Made by a program: the position numbers and the translations under genes | Assembly: GCF_022539665.2 (NCBI RefSeq) | Contig: NC_081339.1 | Location: 4,764,017 to 4,828,016 of the forward strand | Direction: 5' to 3' | Length of the DNA stretch: 64,000 bases | Origin: Daphnia carinata | Lineage: Eukaryota > Arthropoda > Branchiopoda > Diplostraca > Daphniidae | Shown here: positions 1-13,681 of the stretch, piece after piece | Layout of the letters: every line of letters starts with the position of its first letter | Numbering within the stretch: position 1 is the stretch's first letter | The notes under the pieces: model-generated | Database searches by the model: none | The model's input: the letters and a program-made list of their open reading frames with translations, nothing else | Told to the model about the DNA's origin: nothing

Positions 1-41
1 TATGGCTTTTCTAGTCTAGAGTGGATTTTCCGCCCGGACGG

Positions 42-69
42 TTGTGTGTCTGTGTGTATGTGTGTGTGC
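42..69. repeat. TG/TGTA microsatellite
   Basis: An alternating TG tract interrupted by single C or A bases. It is a simple sequence repeat with no evident function. Confidence 0.8.
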
Positions 70-1334
70 GTCTCTACGTGTGGGTCCAGCAAGCCACACC
101 TAAACAAAAAATAAAAAGGAGAAACAAAAGTGAAACAAGAAAAGTGTTGAGTTACATACACGCAGCTTTGCAATTGCATCTCTCCAATTGCAGTTTGAAA
201 TTAAAGCGATTTCAAACGTCTCACGACGAATTGGAAACTTCCAAGTGAAGAGGCCTAGTTTTGAAAAAAAAAAGCGAAATCAAAAGGAGAACATTAGCGA
301 GGCAAAGACGATAGAAAATGTGAATGTGCACCGACGAGAAGAAAGAGCGCCGATGGGAAGCAACAACGTCGGCCATAGGATTGACAACAAGTCGGGCGCT
401 CTCAAAATGGTCCAGCCGAAGCAACGAAAACATCAGCAGCAGAAGCCCAAGCCTGTGCTGACGGACGAGCAAAGAGGCTTGTTACTCGTCGTGCCCAGTC
501 TGAGGAATAACGAGAACGGCTAATCATTCCCTTTTTGTTTTCTTTTCTTTCTTCTTTTCCTTTTTTTTTTTGTCCATTTCTCTTTTTCCGTGTGCGTTTC
601 TCTCTCCTTTTCCTTCCACGTTTCTTGTTTTTGTTTCCTTTCAGTAATGTTTTGTTTCATTCCCTCTGATTACATTCATCTTCCTCCATCTGTTATTTTC
701 GACAGAGGACACTGACACTGTCCTCCCTACGTCGATAAAGGAATCCAACTAAACAAAAAACAAAAAACAAAAAAGGAAGACATAAAATACTCCTAATTTG
801 CTTCCATACACAAGACATAACATAGATACATACATTCGATCCTTTTTTTTTTCTTTTCCTCCCGATTTTTTTTCCGCTCGGCTGATTCGATTCAACTTCT
901 TTTGTTGCGTCCGTCTCCGGCTCGTCGCCATTCGTTTATTGCGTTAGATTTTTCTCCTCTTTTTGGATCTCCGTTCGCATTTCCTCCCGTTACCCGAGAA
1001 ACTTTTCCTTTTCTTTTCTCCCCCTCGTCCGTCCCACAGTGCGCGAGAAAGAAGGGAAAAGAAAGAAGAGGAAACTGACAGCTGGACCGCATTTCAAATT
1101 GTCGTGAACTTGTCGTTTGGACGGAAACGATCTCACTAAAGTTGTGGGAAAAAAAAAAAAAATACAAACAAACAAACAAAAAAACAAACATAAAGTGCGA
1201 CATCTGCAATTAAAGAGTGAAAACATAAAAAAAAAAAAGAAAAAAAAAGAAAAAATTACCCGGCCGAGTTGATTGTCTCGTCCATTCCTTGTTGTAAAGA
1301 AGGTGTAAAAACATCAACATGCCCAAATGCTGGG

Positions 1335-1425
1335 CCGTCGTCGTCGTCGCCGCCGCCAGCTCGTCAGGCCGTCCATCAGGCCGCCGGATCCCATCGTCGT
1401 CGTCTACTGCCGTCGTCGTCGTCGA
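1335..1425. repeat. GTC/GCC triplet repeats in the RGS7 leader
   Basis: Two clusters of CGT/CGC triplets, at about 1335-1358 and 1394-1425, lie 110-200 bp before the RGS7 start codon, followed by CAG repeats at about 1494-1505. They are low-complexity tracts. They could fold stably in the mRNA leader, but that is inference. Confidence 0.7.
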
Positions 1426-1535
1426 CCGAGATCATCAATACCATTTGCGAGTATGATTGCCGCTGCCGGACCGCTTTCGGACGGCCCTGAAAAGCAGCAG
1501 CAGCAGAACAGACAATTGCAACTCTATCACAAACC

Positions 1536-3539
1536 ATGGACAACCAAAGTAACGATGCGCATCGTTGTTGCCATGGTGGACAGCAACAGCAACAACAGCC
1601 GCATGCCGACGCGCTCCCCGTCGCCGACAAATGCGACCCTTTCGCCACCACGGCCGCTGTCGAAGCGACAGACACGTTCGAACTCGGCGGCGGAGGAGGA
1701 CTCGTCGGCAAGCGACCTCTCGTCTTCGACAAGGTACTAGTCCCTCCCCCGCACGTTTTGACGTTGCTTCATTACGATTCAACTACTGACAACTGCTCTC
1801 GATGAATGAATAACGAAGGCGGTACCAGTCCACTTGAGAACCTTTTTGGTGCGTTAACAACGTGATAAAGAGTGGGCCTTATACGTCCACCGTGAGAGCC
1901 AACTCGATGCCCTATGGGGGGGATTTTAGCAACGACATCCGTATGTCATCCGGGCCGTACGTTGCGCTTTTTCGTTCCTCATTGAATATTAATCGTGTCC
2001 ATTCTTCTTCCATTTCGTAGTTTCTTTTCAACAGCGAAAAGAGGTCCTTTGAGATCCTGCAAAACGGGGAGTAAACAAAAGGGGCGTTGGACTTGAACAC
2101 TGGATGTATGTGTTTATGTAGATATGCATACGTACAGTCTAGCGCTTTTCATGTTCGTAATGGATGAAAACTTTGGCACATGTTAGATCCGTCCGAGTTT
2201 TGCCTGCAAAAGCTACGAAAAATAGATTATGATTATTGGATTTTAAATAAAATGGGCGTTGTGAATACCGAAGAGCCAATGAATGAAATCGCTTCGTTTC
2301 AAAACAAAAATGGCAGGGCGCGGTTGTCATTGCCGAAATGAAACTGAAACGGTTGTTGGTAGCGAATAAACAACGAGCTATTTATCAACGCGAAAAATTA
2401 AACGCCCTCCTGTAAAAGAAAGGAAAACATGCATCACAAACAATGGCGCATTGATTGAATCAAAAAGGGAGGGGTCACTTATACTCACATTCGATTTCGT
2501 AGCTAGACACGTAATAACATTCGTTAAAATGATGGGCCTCCTTTTTTTTTTCCCAAGGGAAACTCCACTAAATTTATTTTGTTTGATGTTGTTCGATCGA
2601 CTGGTTCACCGCTCGTCCCAAATTTCATTTTGCCACTCGCGATATCGAGCAGAGTGCAAACGAGTCGTTGATTTAATTGTTGCTTGTGGTTCTTTATTTT
2701 TATTTTTGCTGGGCGTCCATCCATCATCTGCAATTGTTGGCCTTTCGACACTTGCGGTCCATTTGCAGTTTTTCAACTGTCCCATCATTTTTGTTTTGTT
2801 TGTTGTTGCATGGCAGATGGAGAGCCTGGTGCGAGAGATGCAGGATCCCGAGAACGGGGTGCCAGTGAGGAGCCAAAAGTTGTTCCTCACTTCCATTCCG
2901 TCAGCTTTTATGGGTCAGTCTCTGGTTTTTTTTTTATTTTTAACTGGACAAAGCAAATTCATGGACTCGATTCATCTCCATGTGCGAACGTTTTTCTTTT
3001 TCGTGATGACTTTCTCAGGTTACGACATGATCGAGTGGCTGATGGAACGTTTAAACATTGAAGATTCGGGTAAACTGTTCCATCACGTTCTTGTTCCTTT
3101 TTTTTTTTTCCTAAAACGTTCGTCTTCTGTTTTTGTTTTTTTTTTAGTCGAGGCAATCCACATGGCCAATCTGCTGTGCCAACACGGCTACTTCTTCCCG
3201 GTGGGCGAATGCAACAAGAACCTGAGCGTCAAGGACGATAGTTCACTCTACCGTTTCCAGGTGCCATTTGATTTTCTCGTTTCTTCTCTATTTGCATGCA
3301 TTCATTTTCTCCTCTCAGAAATCCTCTTTCATTTTTTCCCGATGAATTGCCTAAATGCACATACGGTTATTTGCACATGGAATTTCAGATTGATTGACAC
3401 AAACACTCGGTCTATACTTACCGACTATTTACTACACCCAACTTATTGGCGAATGCAGTTGTTCGCACTTCGTGACAATGGCAGCCAGTCGTGAAAGTAG
3501 ATGCACACTGCGCTCTTACTAATGCTGGGTAGCAAAGAC

Positions 3540-3573
<34 letters not shown>

Positions 3574-6500
3574 TTTATATTCCACGTCTTTTGGAAATCT
3601 ATGAGATTAGAAACACAGTCTATTCCGGTCTCTCTCTTTTTGCGCGTCTAGTACTTTGAACCCTTCGAGGCCATGGCCCATTTCTTTTTTTTTTCTTCCT
3701 ATTTTTGGATGGCTGCCAATAAATTCCCAAGAGTGAATAATAATCTGACGTCGACCATCTTATATATACTCACATGCACCATTTGACAAATGATGAACGG
3801 AAAGGGAGGGTCCCCCGGATTTTGGGTGTCGACAAATCATTATTTCACTTACTACGGCTCGTCCAGCTGACAGGAAGACTTTTTCCCATTTGTCCTCCAT
3901 TTTTTTTTGAAAAAATTGAGCGAATGGGACAGTTTGAGAACAGGGCGGTTATCAATCTATGCATTTAAAAAAGAAATCCAATCTCAAAAGAAGCTTTTCT
4001 AGTAATCAATAGCATCATCACCTGATCATTGTAGAGTGAAAACGATGTCACATTAAATTCCGTTTCTTTAAATCCGGCCAGCAGGGGTCGTGTTCTTATG
4101 CATTTCTCGAATGAATGGAACCCCCAAAATAACTTGCGCCGTCTCGCCATCATCGTCGTTTAGATGTCATCCTCCTTTTTCTTTATTTTTTTTTTTTTAC
4201 TATAACTGATGTACTCGCAGCAGCTCTTCCTTGTGGATATCCAGAAATACTACCTTAAAAAAAAAAAAAAAAAAAAGAGACAGAAAGAAATAAAAAAGGG
4301 GCAGATTTTATGAAATGTTTCGCGACGGCCATTGCCAAAATTCTTATCTTTTTCTTTGTGAGGGAAACGAGCCACGTGGAGCTCAGTTAGATCACGAACG
4401 TTATTCCCCCTCCCCCCCACAACGTTGTTGCCACTCTCGGTTTTGACTTTTTCTTCACTACATCTGTGCGTCCTTGATTATTGCCATCCGGCCGGAAGTT
4501 ACAAAGAAAAGCTTCTCTATCATTCTGCCACGTCTGCGACGGAGATGGGATGTCGTGCGCAATCCAATTAAAGAACGACGGACGACCAACAGACAACGAA
4601 AGAACCACGGCCGGACGGGTGACCTGAAACGAGACTCTCTGCGAAAAAAAAAAAAAGAACGAGAAAGAAATAAAAATTAAAAAGTGGTTGTTGATTCAAT
4701 CCAGACGATGGATTTCTTTCTTTTCGGGATCCAACCAAGATAAAAAAAAAAAAAAATCTTTTTCTATCACTAGTCCACGTTCATTTCGCACCGTTCGTCT
4801 AATCAAATGAAATGGCTGCCTTCTTTTCTCCCTCCTAATTATTAATCAAGGCGATCGTAAGGTCCTGTTTTCTTCACATGGTCGCCAACTGAAAGTCGTT
4901 GTGTTGCGTGTCAACCTTTCGACACACACAGCCGGCATCTAAGAACGTTGTTTGTTTTGTTTTTTTGGTTTTCTTTTTTGATTGCGCCATTTTCAATGAT
5001 GAAGAGTCGACGTGCGGATCAATCACGTTCGAGACTGAAATCCTTCTCTCTTTTCGCCCGTCTTTTTGCTTTATGCGAGCCCTCCGATTGCAACATCTCA
5101 ATTTTTGCAAGCAAAACCCTGTGCCTTTGCCAGTTACGAGATGAAGATGATTCGATCACGGTTCAATAGAATCCCCTCCCCACTGTCACTGTTCATGCTC
5201 CATAGCTGAAGCCATTCCTCCGTCGCCACAACCACAGCCGCCGCTGCCATCGTTATCGAGCCAAACTATTGATTTTTTTTTCCCTCCTCCCCTTCTCTCA
5301 CGTTTTTCCGTAAAGCTCCCGAAAACGGTGGTGGCGATGTAGACAACGCCAGGCCCTGGGTAAAAAAGGGAGAGTAGGAGGTGCTCCGCCCAGCTGGTGT
5401 ATAGCCAGGCCAATCACGCAATGTCCTTTGCTGCTTCACGGGGGGGGGCAATAGCATCTCATCTGTCGTGCATATATTCTCATTCGCCTCCCGTTTTCCC
5501 ACCTTCGTTTTATTTTTTTTTCGTTGGGTGCGAACGAATATTAATCACCTGATCTGCCGGACAGCTAAATGAAAGATCAACATTGAATCATTTATGCTTT
5601 TGATAACGGAATTTGTCAAAATTACCCTCTTGTTCAATTATTCTGAAACTGTTCCTTCTTTTTTGCATGCGCATCAAAAGACGCCCTATTATTGGGCATC
5701 GCAAAATCACAGTCCGGAAAACAGCGAGTACGTCATCTACCTGTATAAGCGATCGTTACGTAACAAGCAGAAACATGGACTTGAGGAATACGAACTGGTA
5801 TGTAAAGATTAGTTGTTTTTTTTTCTTTTTGCTTTAAATATACTGTACCTTTTTTTATATGAGACTTAAATGGATGCAGCCATAGGAAAATGTTTCAATT
5901 TTTGACGTTTGCTTCTTTTTTTCTTCTTGATGTTTCTCGCGGTACGGATCGCAGGAGGCGCTTAGTCGACTCAAGAGGCAGATGGCCCACAAATGGGAGT
6001 TTATCGTCATGCAAGCGGAAGAACAGGTAGATACAGCCGGAATTTTATTACATAACTCCGTAGTCGATAGGTAGGCAAGGAAAGTTTGGCATTGACAAAT
6101 TCCTGGAATCCTTAATAAATTTCGCTCTCCCTCCTGTCATCGAAAAAAAAAACAAGACAAAATATATTCAAAAGCTATTACATTTAATAAAAAGCCGGAG
6201 ATTCCTCCCCATCCGGCTTGTTTCTACTCGGATGCAACACAGAGAGCAATATAACTTTATCTCTTCGGGGCAATGGGCTGGAGAAAAAAGATTGGCACAT
6301 TTACCTCGTTTGTTCCACATTGACTTGTTCTTCTTTTTGCCCATTGTGGGTCAACGGCTATAGGTGAGATTGGCCAAAGACCGGAAAAAAGGCGACAAGA
6401 TCGTAACGGATAGTCAGGAGCGGGCTTATTGGAGGGCGTACAGGCCGCCACCGAGTTTCCTCAATTGCCTGGAACAGCCGCCTTTCCCCACCAACTCGTC

Positions 6501-9500
6501 GTGGACATCGTCGGCGCCAACTTCGAATCAGCGGGACGATGCGGCAGGCACGTCTTGCACAACCGCATCCGCTAATTTCATCAGGAAGTGGAAGAATGTC
6601 GAAGAAATCAAGACCGAGGTAATCACTGCCACAAAAGCTTCCTAACCATTCTCATCTAAAAAAAAAAAAAGAAGCAAAGTAAAACACAAGTAGTTACAAA
6701 TCTCAGTTTGCTGTTTGTTTAACAAAGAAAGTTACTTTCTACCACGTCGACGTATTTCCAGCATTTTTTTCCAAAGCGGTTTTTGGTATCGAGTTGCGTA
6801 ATATTTGGTAAGGAAGGATGATGGCTGTTGCTGGATATATAATCACGCCCCTGAGGATACGTAAGGATATTCGTGGCACGGTCACCATGCCAACCTCGCG
6901 CTTGATGATACCCCACCCACGGGCTGTTGGAAACAGGGGGTTTCTAACGACGACGACGATGGCGGCTTTGAACCTCATCTGTATCCAGGAGCGAATGAAG
7001 GGATAGGGGTCCTCTATATCCGGTACACGTATATCGTGCCGAAAATTGTCGTAGAAAAGAAAATGGAGGACCTGCGAAAAGAAATATCTGTACGACACAA
7101 AATGACAAAGAACAGTAATTTAATTATAGGACCACGATACTTCTAATGGAAACAATTTTGCGTAGGTCAACTGGAAATCGTTTCTTAAATTAGCTTAACG
7201 AGATCCTTTTTTTAAGGCCACCTTTTACCCACCTCATTTTTAAATCTTTCTTTCTCGTCGGTATCACGTTTTCTTCTCCATCTCTCTTCCCCCTGTATGT
7301 GACATGCCCAACAGGGAATGAGAAAAATCAATACTCACATATACGTGCTTCAGAATTCTGTGCTTGCCTACTTTTGTGTCTCTCTTTGCGACGACGAGTG
7401 TGGCCTATATATTTGTGAATGGTGACAGGTCATTTGGCCTCCGATGACTGAGATAGACTTGTGCTAAATTGCATGTTGAAGGAATTAGCAGACCAACGAA
7501 TGATGATCTGATGTCACCTCTGTTTCTTTACATGCCTGGTCATCTCTGGTTGCAGGTGGAGTTTATAAGGGGACAGCTGATAAGGGCGAGGATTAAGGTG
7601 TCGGTGGCAGCCGAAACGTTGCAGCAACACTGCGCCACCTACAGCGAATATGATCCGTTTCTTCATCCGCCTCAACCGTCTAATCCTTGGCTATCGGATG
7701 ATCCAACCTACTGGATACTCAACGCCGCCTTGTAAGTCCTTTCTTACTTTTCTGTTCTTCTCGTCTTCTAAAAGAAGTTTGGCCTTTCTTGGAAAAGTTG
7801 TACGCCGAGTAGTTATCCGTACAACTTGTTCAAAGAAAGAGGCCATAAAAAGCAACGACCACCGAGGTAGGAGGTTGAATAACTCGGAGCTAGACGTTAA
7901 CTTGGAAAGCTAGAAATAAAAGAAAGATTATCAAGTCAGCGATGAGCAATTTTAAACGTACATCATATAACGGTGACTTTGCTAAAGGAATTAGGAACGG
8001 ACTATTACAAGGTCAAAGCGATATTTTCGGAACGATGGCTTCCAATAGAGATGCAACTAACTTACAATCTTATAAGAATCACAGCTCAGATTTGTAAAAA
8101 TAAAGAGGTGGGTGGACGAAGAAACTTAACTGAGCTCACCTTCTTTCCAATTGCCCAACATACAATTAATCAGAGAAAAATGTGTAAATGTGAAAAGGCA
8201 ATTAGGTAGATCACACTAGAGCATCTCACTGACATGGTTCGAAAAAGTTTCCAGACACAGGCAACAGCATGACCATTTCGTACAGATATTAAAATACATC
8301 AAAGGGAAATTATTAGGATACATACATTCAATAACACACACGAAGCAACTTCATGTATGCATTTCTCAGTTCAATCTGGGATGCCTATCATAAGAGTGCT
8401 GGAGTAAGAATTTTATGTCCACATTACCTTACCACTTACATTACTGTCAATCCTTGGAATGAGAAGGCCCATAAACAAAGCTATGGTATGTGGGGTTCCT
8501 TTGACGACGATTTCAAGAGGACAATGACATCTCACAAATCGTTTAGTTCTCATTATGGCAGAGTAAACTTCAAATATGCATCTAAGGTCATATATCATGC
8601 AATATTTAGGACTCTGATAACATGGATTACCATCTAATACTCTGATTCCTCTCGTCAAAAGTGAGTCACAATATTACATCACATGCTCAGTTCACAACGC
8701 AACAACTAGCTGCGTTTTGAGTTCGAAACACACATCTGACGTTGCCAATGTTCAATAATTTCAAGCCTGGGTATCACATATTTTCGGCTTTCGGTTGACG
8801 TAAGGTAAATGGGAAAACCCAAATATAACTACCATTATTTGGAGATTGCAACCACAAAGCCAAGAAAACCCTTGCTCTCTCGGTATAGTAAAGGATAAAG
8901 CCTTGTTTCGTCGTATTTCGTTCTCTATTGATTTCTGGGTACGAAACAAGTCCAATCGTGTTTTTCTTGCAACAACTTCATAAATTTCCCAAGATTTAGC
9001 CGTGTCAGCGTCGCGTGGCAGTAATAGAATGATTCTACTGTCACGGTTTCATGGATATATACTTTGGCATTGGTTTATAGCCATGTCTTTGTTTTGGAAT
9101 GCGAACAAATGAGGAAAGTTAGTGGCATGGGCGAAGGCCAAAATCTATTAGGACAATCCTTTTAAAACCAACCGACTACTATTCAATAAGTTCCAACAGA
9201 GAAGTGGATAAAGAAACTTGGTAAAAAGAAAATTGATGTCACGCCTAAATTAGGGCCTTAATCTCCTCTAAACTATTCTCAAAATCATGAAGAAAACCCA
9301 TTCGTTCAAATCTTTCCACTGTTTTGGGTTTTCTTTTTTGATATGTGGCAACTGTTTTTTGGGCGCCATCATGCTCTTCCACTTCTCTGGATTGATCAGT
9401 TGTTGCGGAGAAGCATCATACCACAGGCGTTTTTTTATTGTAATATTTTTATAATGTCGTTACCACGCGTTCTTTATGAAATAATCGATTCACTTTAGGC

Positions 9501-12500
9501 ACTTGATAAAAAGAAATCTCAGACAAAGGAAAACTTATAAACTTGTTTTAATATTCGATTTGGGCCGAACCGATCAATGGCCGACCGACGTCGTTCATCA
9601 AATGCGACGCACGCCATTGCAACCTTTCGAAACCATTCTCGTGTTTATGACAGGATGTACCATCAACATGCATTCAAGTTGTTACTTTCGTTGGCGTACA
9701 CACATCTCATGCGAAGGATGATAATGGCATTCGATCTGTTCGTATTTGACAGTGTGGAAGTGCCGACCGAGAAGCGAGCCAAACGTTGGGCCATTTCCAT
9801 CGAAGATCTCGTGACGGACCAGACCGGTAACTATTCACAACCTTTGATATTTGTAGATGTCCCTCGTTCTAACGATGAAATTGTTGCCATGGGCATCGTA
9901 ACATCTTAAGAAAGAGAGAAAAGAAAAAAAAGATACATCTCTGTTATGAAAATGGTATTCTATCTAAAAGGTTTACAAGAATTGACCAACTACTTGCGCA
10001 AAGAATACAGTCACGAAAACATCCGGTTCTGGTTGGCCACTAATCAGCTGAGAAGTGGGCCGGCTTCCAGGATTCTTCATCGCGTCCAAGAAATTTACCA
10101 GTGAGTTATTATTATTCATATTTTTCGTCGTCGTTCAATTGAAATTTTTCACGATATTTCCAACGAAAAAAAGAGAGTTTTTGGCACCGGGAGCGCCGTG
10201 CGAGATCAATATTGACGGGCGGACTATGGACCTCGTCCAGCACGAGATGAAACGTCCGTCGCGGTTCACTTTCGACCGGGCGGCCGAGCACGTCTACAAC
10301 TTACTGCTCAAGAAGGATTGCTATCCCCGTTTCGTCCGCTCTGATCATTACAAACAGCTGCTGGCCAACGCACTCCAGCCTTCTCAAAAGAAAAGGTATA
10401 GTTGCATGAATCGCTTCATTTTTCATCGTCGCGGTTGAAGTAACTCGAGGGCAAGCACAACAAACTTCGACCTCCAGCTGCATTGCAATGATTAATTGAT
10501 TTACAACACGAGAATTTTATATTTTTCTTTTTTTGGTCATATTAAAATCGAATTACTTTTCCAGGTTCTTCAGCTTCGGTGCGACGGGCAAGAAGAAATC
10601 GATCGTGGCGGCAACGTCAGGAATCACTGGAATGGGACTGCCCGTAGGGAACATGCAGCAACTGAACCTTTCATGCGGATCGAGCGCTATTAGACGAAGG
10701 GGAAGTGTCGGCGAACGGAGTCTGTCCGGTTCACCTCCGGATCATCCGCATCAACAGACACTTGGCGTTTCATCGACAAACACGAGTCTCTTGTTGGCCA
10801 GTTCATCGGCCACAACTGCAGCCGCTTCGGCCGGGATCAATAGCAGCCCGGCCGTCGGGTCTTCCGCCGGAAGCTGCACCAACGTCAGCATGGCTCCTAG
10901 CGACGAATGCGATACACCTTATCGGTATGATTCTCTTTAGCAACAGAGACTTTGTGTTGCTCTTTTTTCCATCTATTTTGATTTCTGATTAGTCTTTTAG
11001 AATTTGGATTGATGGACCTAATGATTCGAAAAAATCAAAGCTTGTCCTATCATTTCTCGGAAATAATCTAGGATCATTTTAGAGATGGATTGCAATCATG
11101 ATTTCATCTGTTACTCGCTGTTGAAAAAAAAAACGAATTCTTTGTTGTTTGAAATCTTTTGTGGATTAAAAACAAGATGGGGTTCTTTATCGTTTTTCCT
11201 TTTTTCTTAAATTAACTTGAAAGTAAATTGAAAACATTTCACGCTCGATGCAGTGGGGATATGCCGTCTCAACGTACGACATCTACCGTTCAGCTGGTCT
11301 CTCCTCTTGCTCTTCCTCCTCTTAGTCCTCCACCACCTCCACTGCTGCAGTAAGTTTATACTTGAGCCCCCGAACCATACTAAAAAAAAAAAATCGTGGT
11401 TCCATTTTGAACATCGGAGACCCCGTCAAAACTTGACTTGATTATTTTCTTTTTCGTCATCGTCCTCTCTTACAATTTTCTTTTTGATTCACTACTCTTC
11501 AATATTGTCCCGATTTGCTTCAACCCGTCGAACCGTTTCGTGATCTTTTCAGAATTTGATGAGAACTTTCGAGCCTTCTTTTTTAATTCTGTTTCTCCTC
11601 TTTTATTTTATTCTTCTTCTTGATTGACGTTGTGTGCATTAGATTTTTAGTGATGCATTTTTGATTGCCTGTTTAATTTCATTTGAATTCAATGTTTTCT
11701 TCATCTTTTCGTTAGTGCTGTGATTATAAGAACATTTGTTCCCTCTCCATTTTGTTATGCTCGTTACGTGTCTTCTTGTCGTCATCCGTCGGAAAATTCA
11801 GATTTGCCGGATCGACGAGCCGAGAGATTTGAATACGTTCCGTTTTATCCTCTTCTTTTTAGTTTCCTCCTTGTTTCATGTTTGCGTTGCAATAAGAGCT
11901 GATGAGCATGTTCCTTCCCTTTTCTGTTTTAACGTGCAAAAGCATCATCCGCTTTGCGGAATTGAATTCCGTTGCTCATTATCCCGTCACGTGCATTAGA
12001 CATCCAGCACACGTTCCCCTTTTCCACAGTTTTGAATTCCTCTGATTGATTAGTCCAATTTAAAAAAATATCGTCTTAATCGGGAAATCCGGAATATTTC
12101 TTCTTTTAAATTCCGGCGTGGTTTCTTTTTATTCTGTGTTTTTCGTCCTGTTTTTCTGTTCTTCCTTCCTACACAAACATCTTCCATCAGATCGAGCAGT
12201 ACTAGCGATTCGACGCCGATCCTTCCGACGGAAGATAACGTCTGCCCTTGGGAGACGGTGAGCTCGCCTCCGCCGATCACCGTCGGAAGCGGCCGGACGA
12301 AGAGTATCGTATCGAATCCGGGTCCGTCGGTGGACCAGACGGAACCGCAGACGCCGAACGTGAGCAGCCCGTCAACGAAGAAGAGCAGCTTCTCGTGCAG
12401 TGTTGACAGTGGCCATCTGTCGACGGATGTCTGTCCTTGGGATTCGGCCAGCGCTATGCTTCCGGCCACTTCGTCCGGCGGTACTCGCACCAAAATTCCC

Positions 12501-13681
12501 GTTGCACAGCCAAAGAGTTCGACCGAAGTGGTGGCGCTGGGCGACGTAGTTTGCCCGTGGGAGTCGCACGAGCCGGAAACTCCGAAAGTTAAATCGCCGA
12601 GTGAAGTGACAGTGGTCGTGTTGCATCCATCAAAACAAGCATCGCCTGTTATTAGCCTGGCCGGCAGTAGTGGTGGTAGTGGTGGCAGTGGTCATTGCCG
12701 AAAAGAATCCGCTTCTGGCCTCACTGTGCCGGAATCCGGAACGGAGCCATCGCAAGTGGATAAATCATCGTCCAAAATCAGCGACATCTGTCCGTGGGAA
12801 GACGAGTAAGTACTCACTCATGTTTCTTCTTCATTTTCCATTCGATTTGAGCGTTTTGGTCCTTGCTGGCTTTTGTTTTTCCTTTGCGTTTCTCTCCTGT
12901 TCTTTCGTGAGAAATGAAAAATTACAAAATTCAATTTTTTTGAGTAAAGAAATGTAGCGATCGATTCATTCAAATCGAGATGTCGTTCAAACAAGAACGC
13001 AAACATTTGATTTGTAATTTTTCCCTTTTCCTGATGGTCGACTCTTTCGTTTTCTCTCTTTCTTGTTTTCTCTTTTTTTCTGGTATATTTACAGCACCCT
13101 AACGCCCACCTGGCTTTAACTTGAATGGGATTGTGTGCTGTCTGTTGTGTGATGTTTTGCCTGTCCTTCAAAACAAAGAAATCCCTATTTCTAAAGAAAA
13201 ACAAAACAATAATAAATTAAACAAAAAAAAAAAAAAAATCCTCTGCCCACACTACCCCACAAAAAATAAAAACTCCTTCCGAAATCCGCTCACCTTTCCT
13301 ACTGCCCACTCAAATGCTAACTTCGCTCTGTCTCTTCGTACACTCACGAACACCAAGCGCGCACCTTTCAATTTCTTCCTCCTTAAATCAAATCTCAAAA
13401 GGTAGGCTTTTGTCCTATTGATTTTACGTTTTTCTTTTCCCTTACCAAAAATTTTCGGTTCCCTTCAATTGATTTTTAAAAAAACCTTTCGATCGACCTC
13501 ACCCTCATCTTTTATTCATTTCGCTATTTTAACCTCATTGAGTTCGTTATCTATGTAAATTTCCAATGTCAACACGAATGCCGTGAGGAACGTTTACCTT
13601 TTCTTTTGATGGATGAGCAGAGAAAGCTGTAAACTGGATCAGCCATTCGTCAAAACCTACGCCACATTAGGCTATTTGTGA
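1536..13681 (+). CDS. RGS7: R7-family regulator of G-protein signalling (RGS7/RGS6 orthologue) with CPW[E/D] tail
   Basis: A GTPase-activating protein for Gi/o alpha subunits that works with Gbeta5. My exon model is 1536-1733, 2817-2913, 3019-3069, 3148-3260, 5681-5797, 5955-6026, 6364-6618, 7556-7731, 9753-9826, 9971-10100, 10174-10395, 10565-10924, 11254-11349, 12191-12805 and 13621-13681. All phases agree and the model gives 878 residues. Domains in order: DEP (about 70-150, starting MESLVREMQDPENG), DHEX (to about 250), GGL (302-360, with DPFL and PSNPWLSDD), RGS (about 373-495, with EFLAPGAPCEIN and YPRFVRSDHY). The remaining ~380 residues are Ser/Thr/Pro-rich with CPWE/CPWD at 672, 735, 775 and 854. 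The protein ends FVKTYATLGYL. Exon 1 is chosen because RPLVFDK before MESLV aligns with the LVYRK that precedes the DEP domain in vertebrate RGS7. Introns at 3261-5680 and 7732-9752 hold nothing else that I recognise. Confidence 0.9.
3542..3571. repeat. 30-base A run in an RGS7 intron
   Basis: A pure A tract of about 30 bases in the intron between coding exons 4 and 5. It could be the tail of a retroposed transcript or SINE, but no flanking target duplication is obvious to me. Confidence 0.6.
13095..13119 (+). other. possible alternative last exon of RGS7
   Basis: After the 12805 donor (GTAAGT) an acceptor (TTTACAG) ends at 13094. Splicing there would add the residues DTLTPTWL and then stop, instead of using the exon at 13621. 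The 13621 exon is preferred because its longer peptide looks like a conserved C-terminus. This shorter end is a weak alternative. Confidence 0.25.

Larger units (their letters stand above)
1..1535 (+). other. probable 5' UTR and upstream region of the RGS7 gene
   Basis: This stretch precedes the RGS7 start codon at 1536. It contains a TG-rich microsatellite, long pyrimidine runs (535-600, 840-870), A-runs, and GTC/GCC triplet repeats just ahead of the start. I see no P450, RGS or other recognisable protein in it. A short open frame at 188-523 shows no known domain and could simply be leader sequence. The dense GC triplet repeats and several upstream ATGs suggest a long 5' leader, but the transcription start cannot be placed by eye. 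Confidence 0.4.

Noticed and set aside
188-523. Plus-strand frame of 111 codons at the window start
   Set aside because: No recognisable domain, Lys/Gln-rich low complexity, and position in the likely RGS7 leader. It cannot be supported as a gene.
2451-3494. Long plus-strand open frame of 347 codons
   Set aside because: It is read-through of RGS7 exons 2-4 and their introns. The true exons are shorter and spliced, and the intron parts are Phe-rich translations of T-runs.
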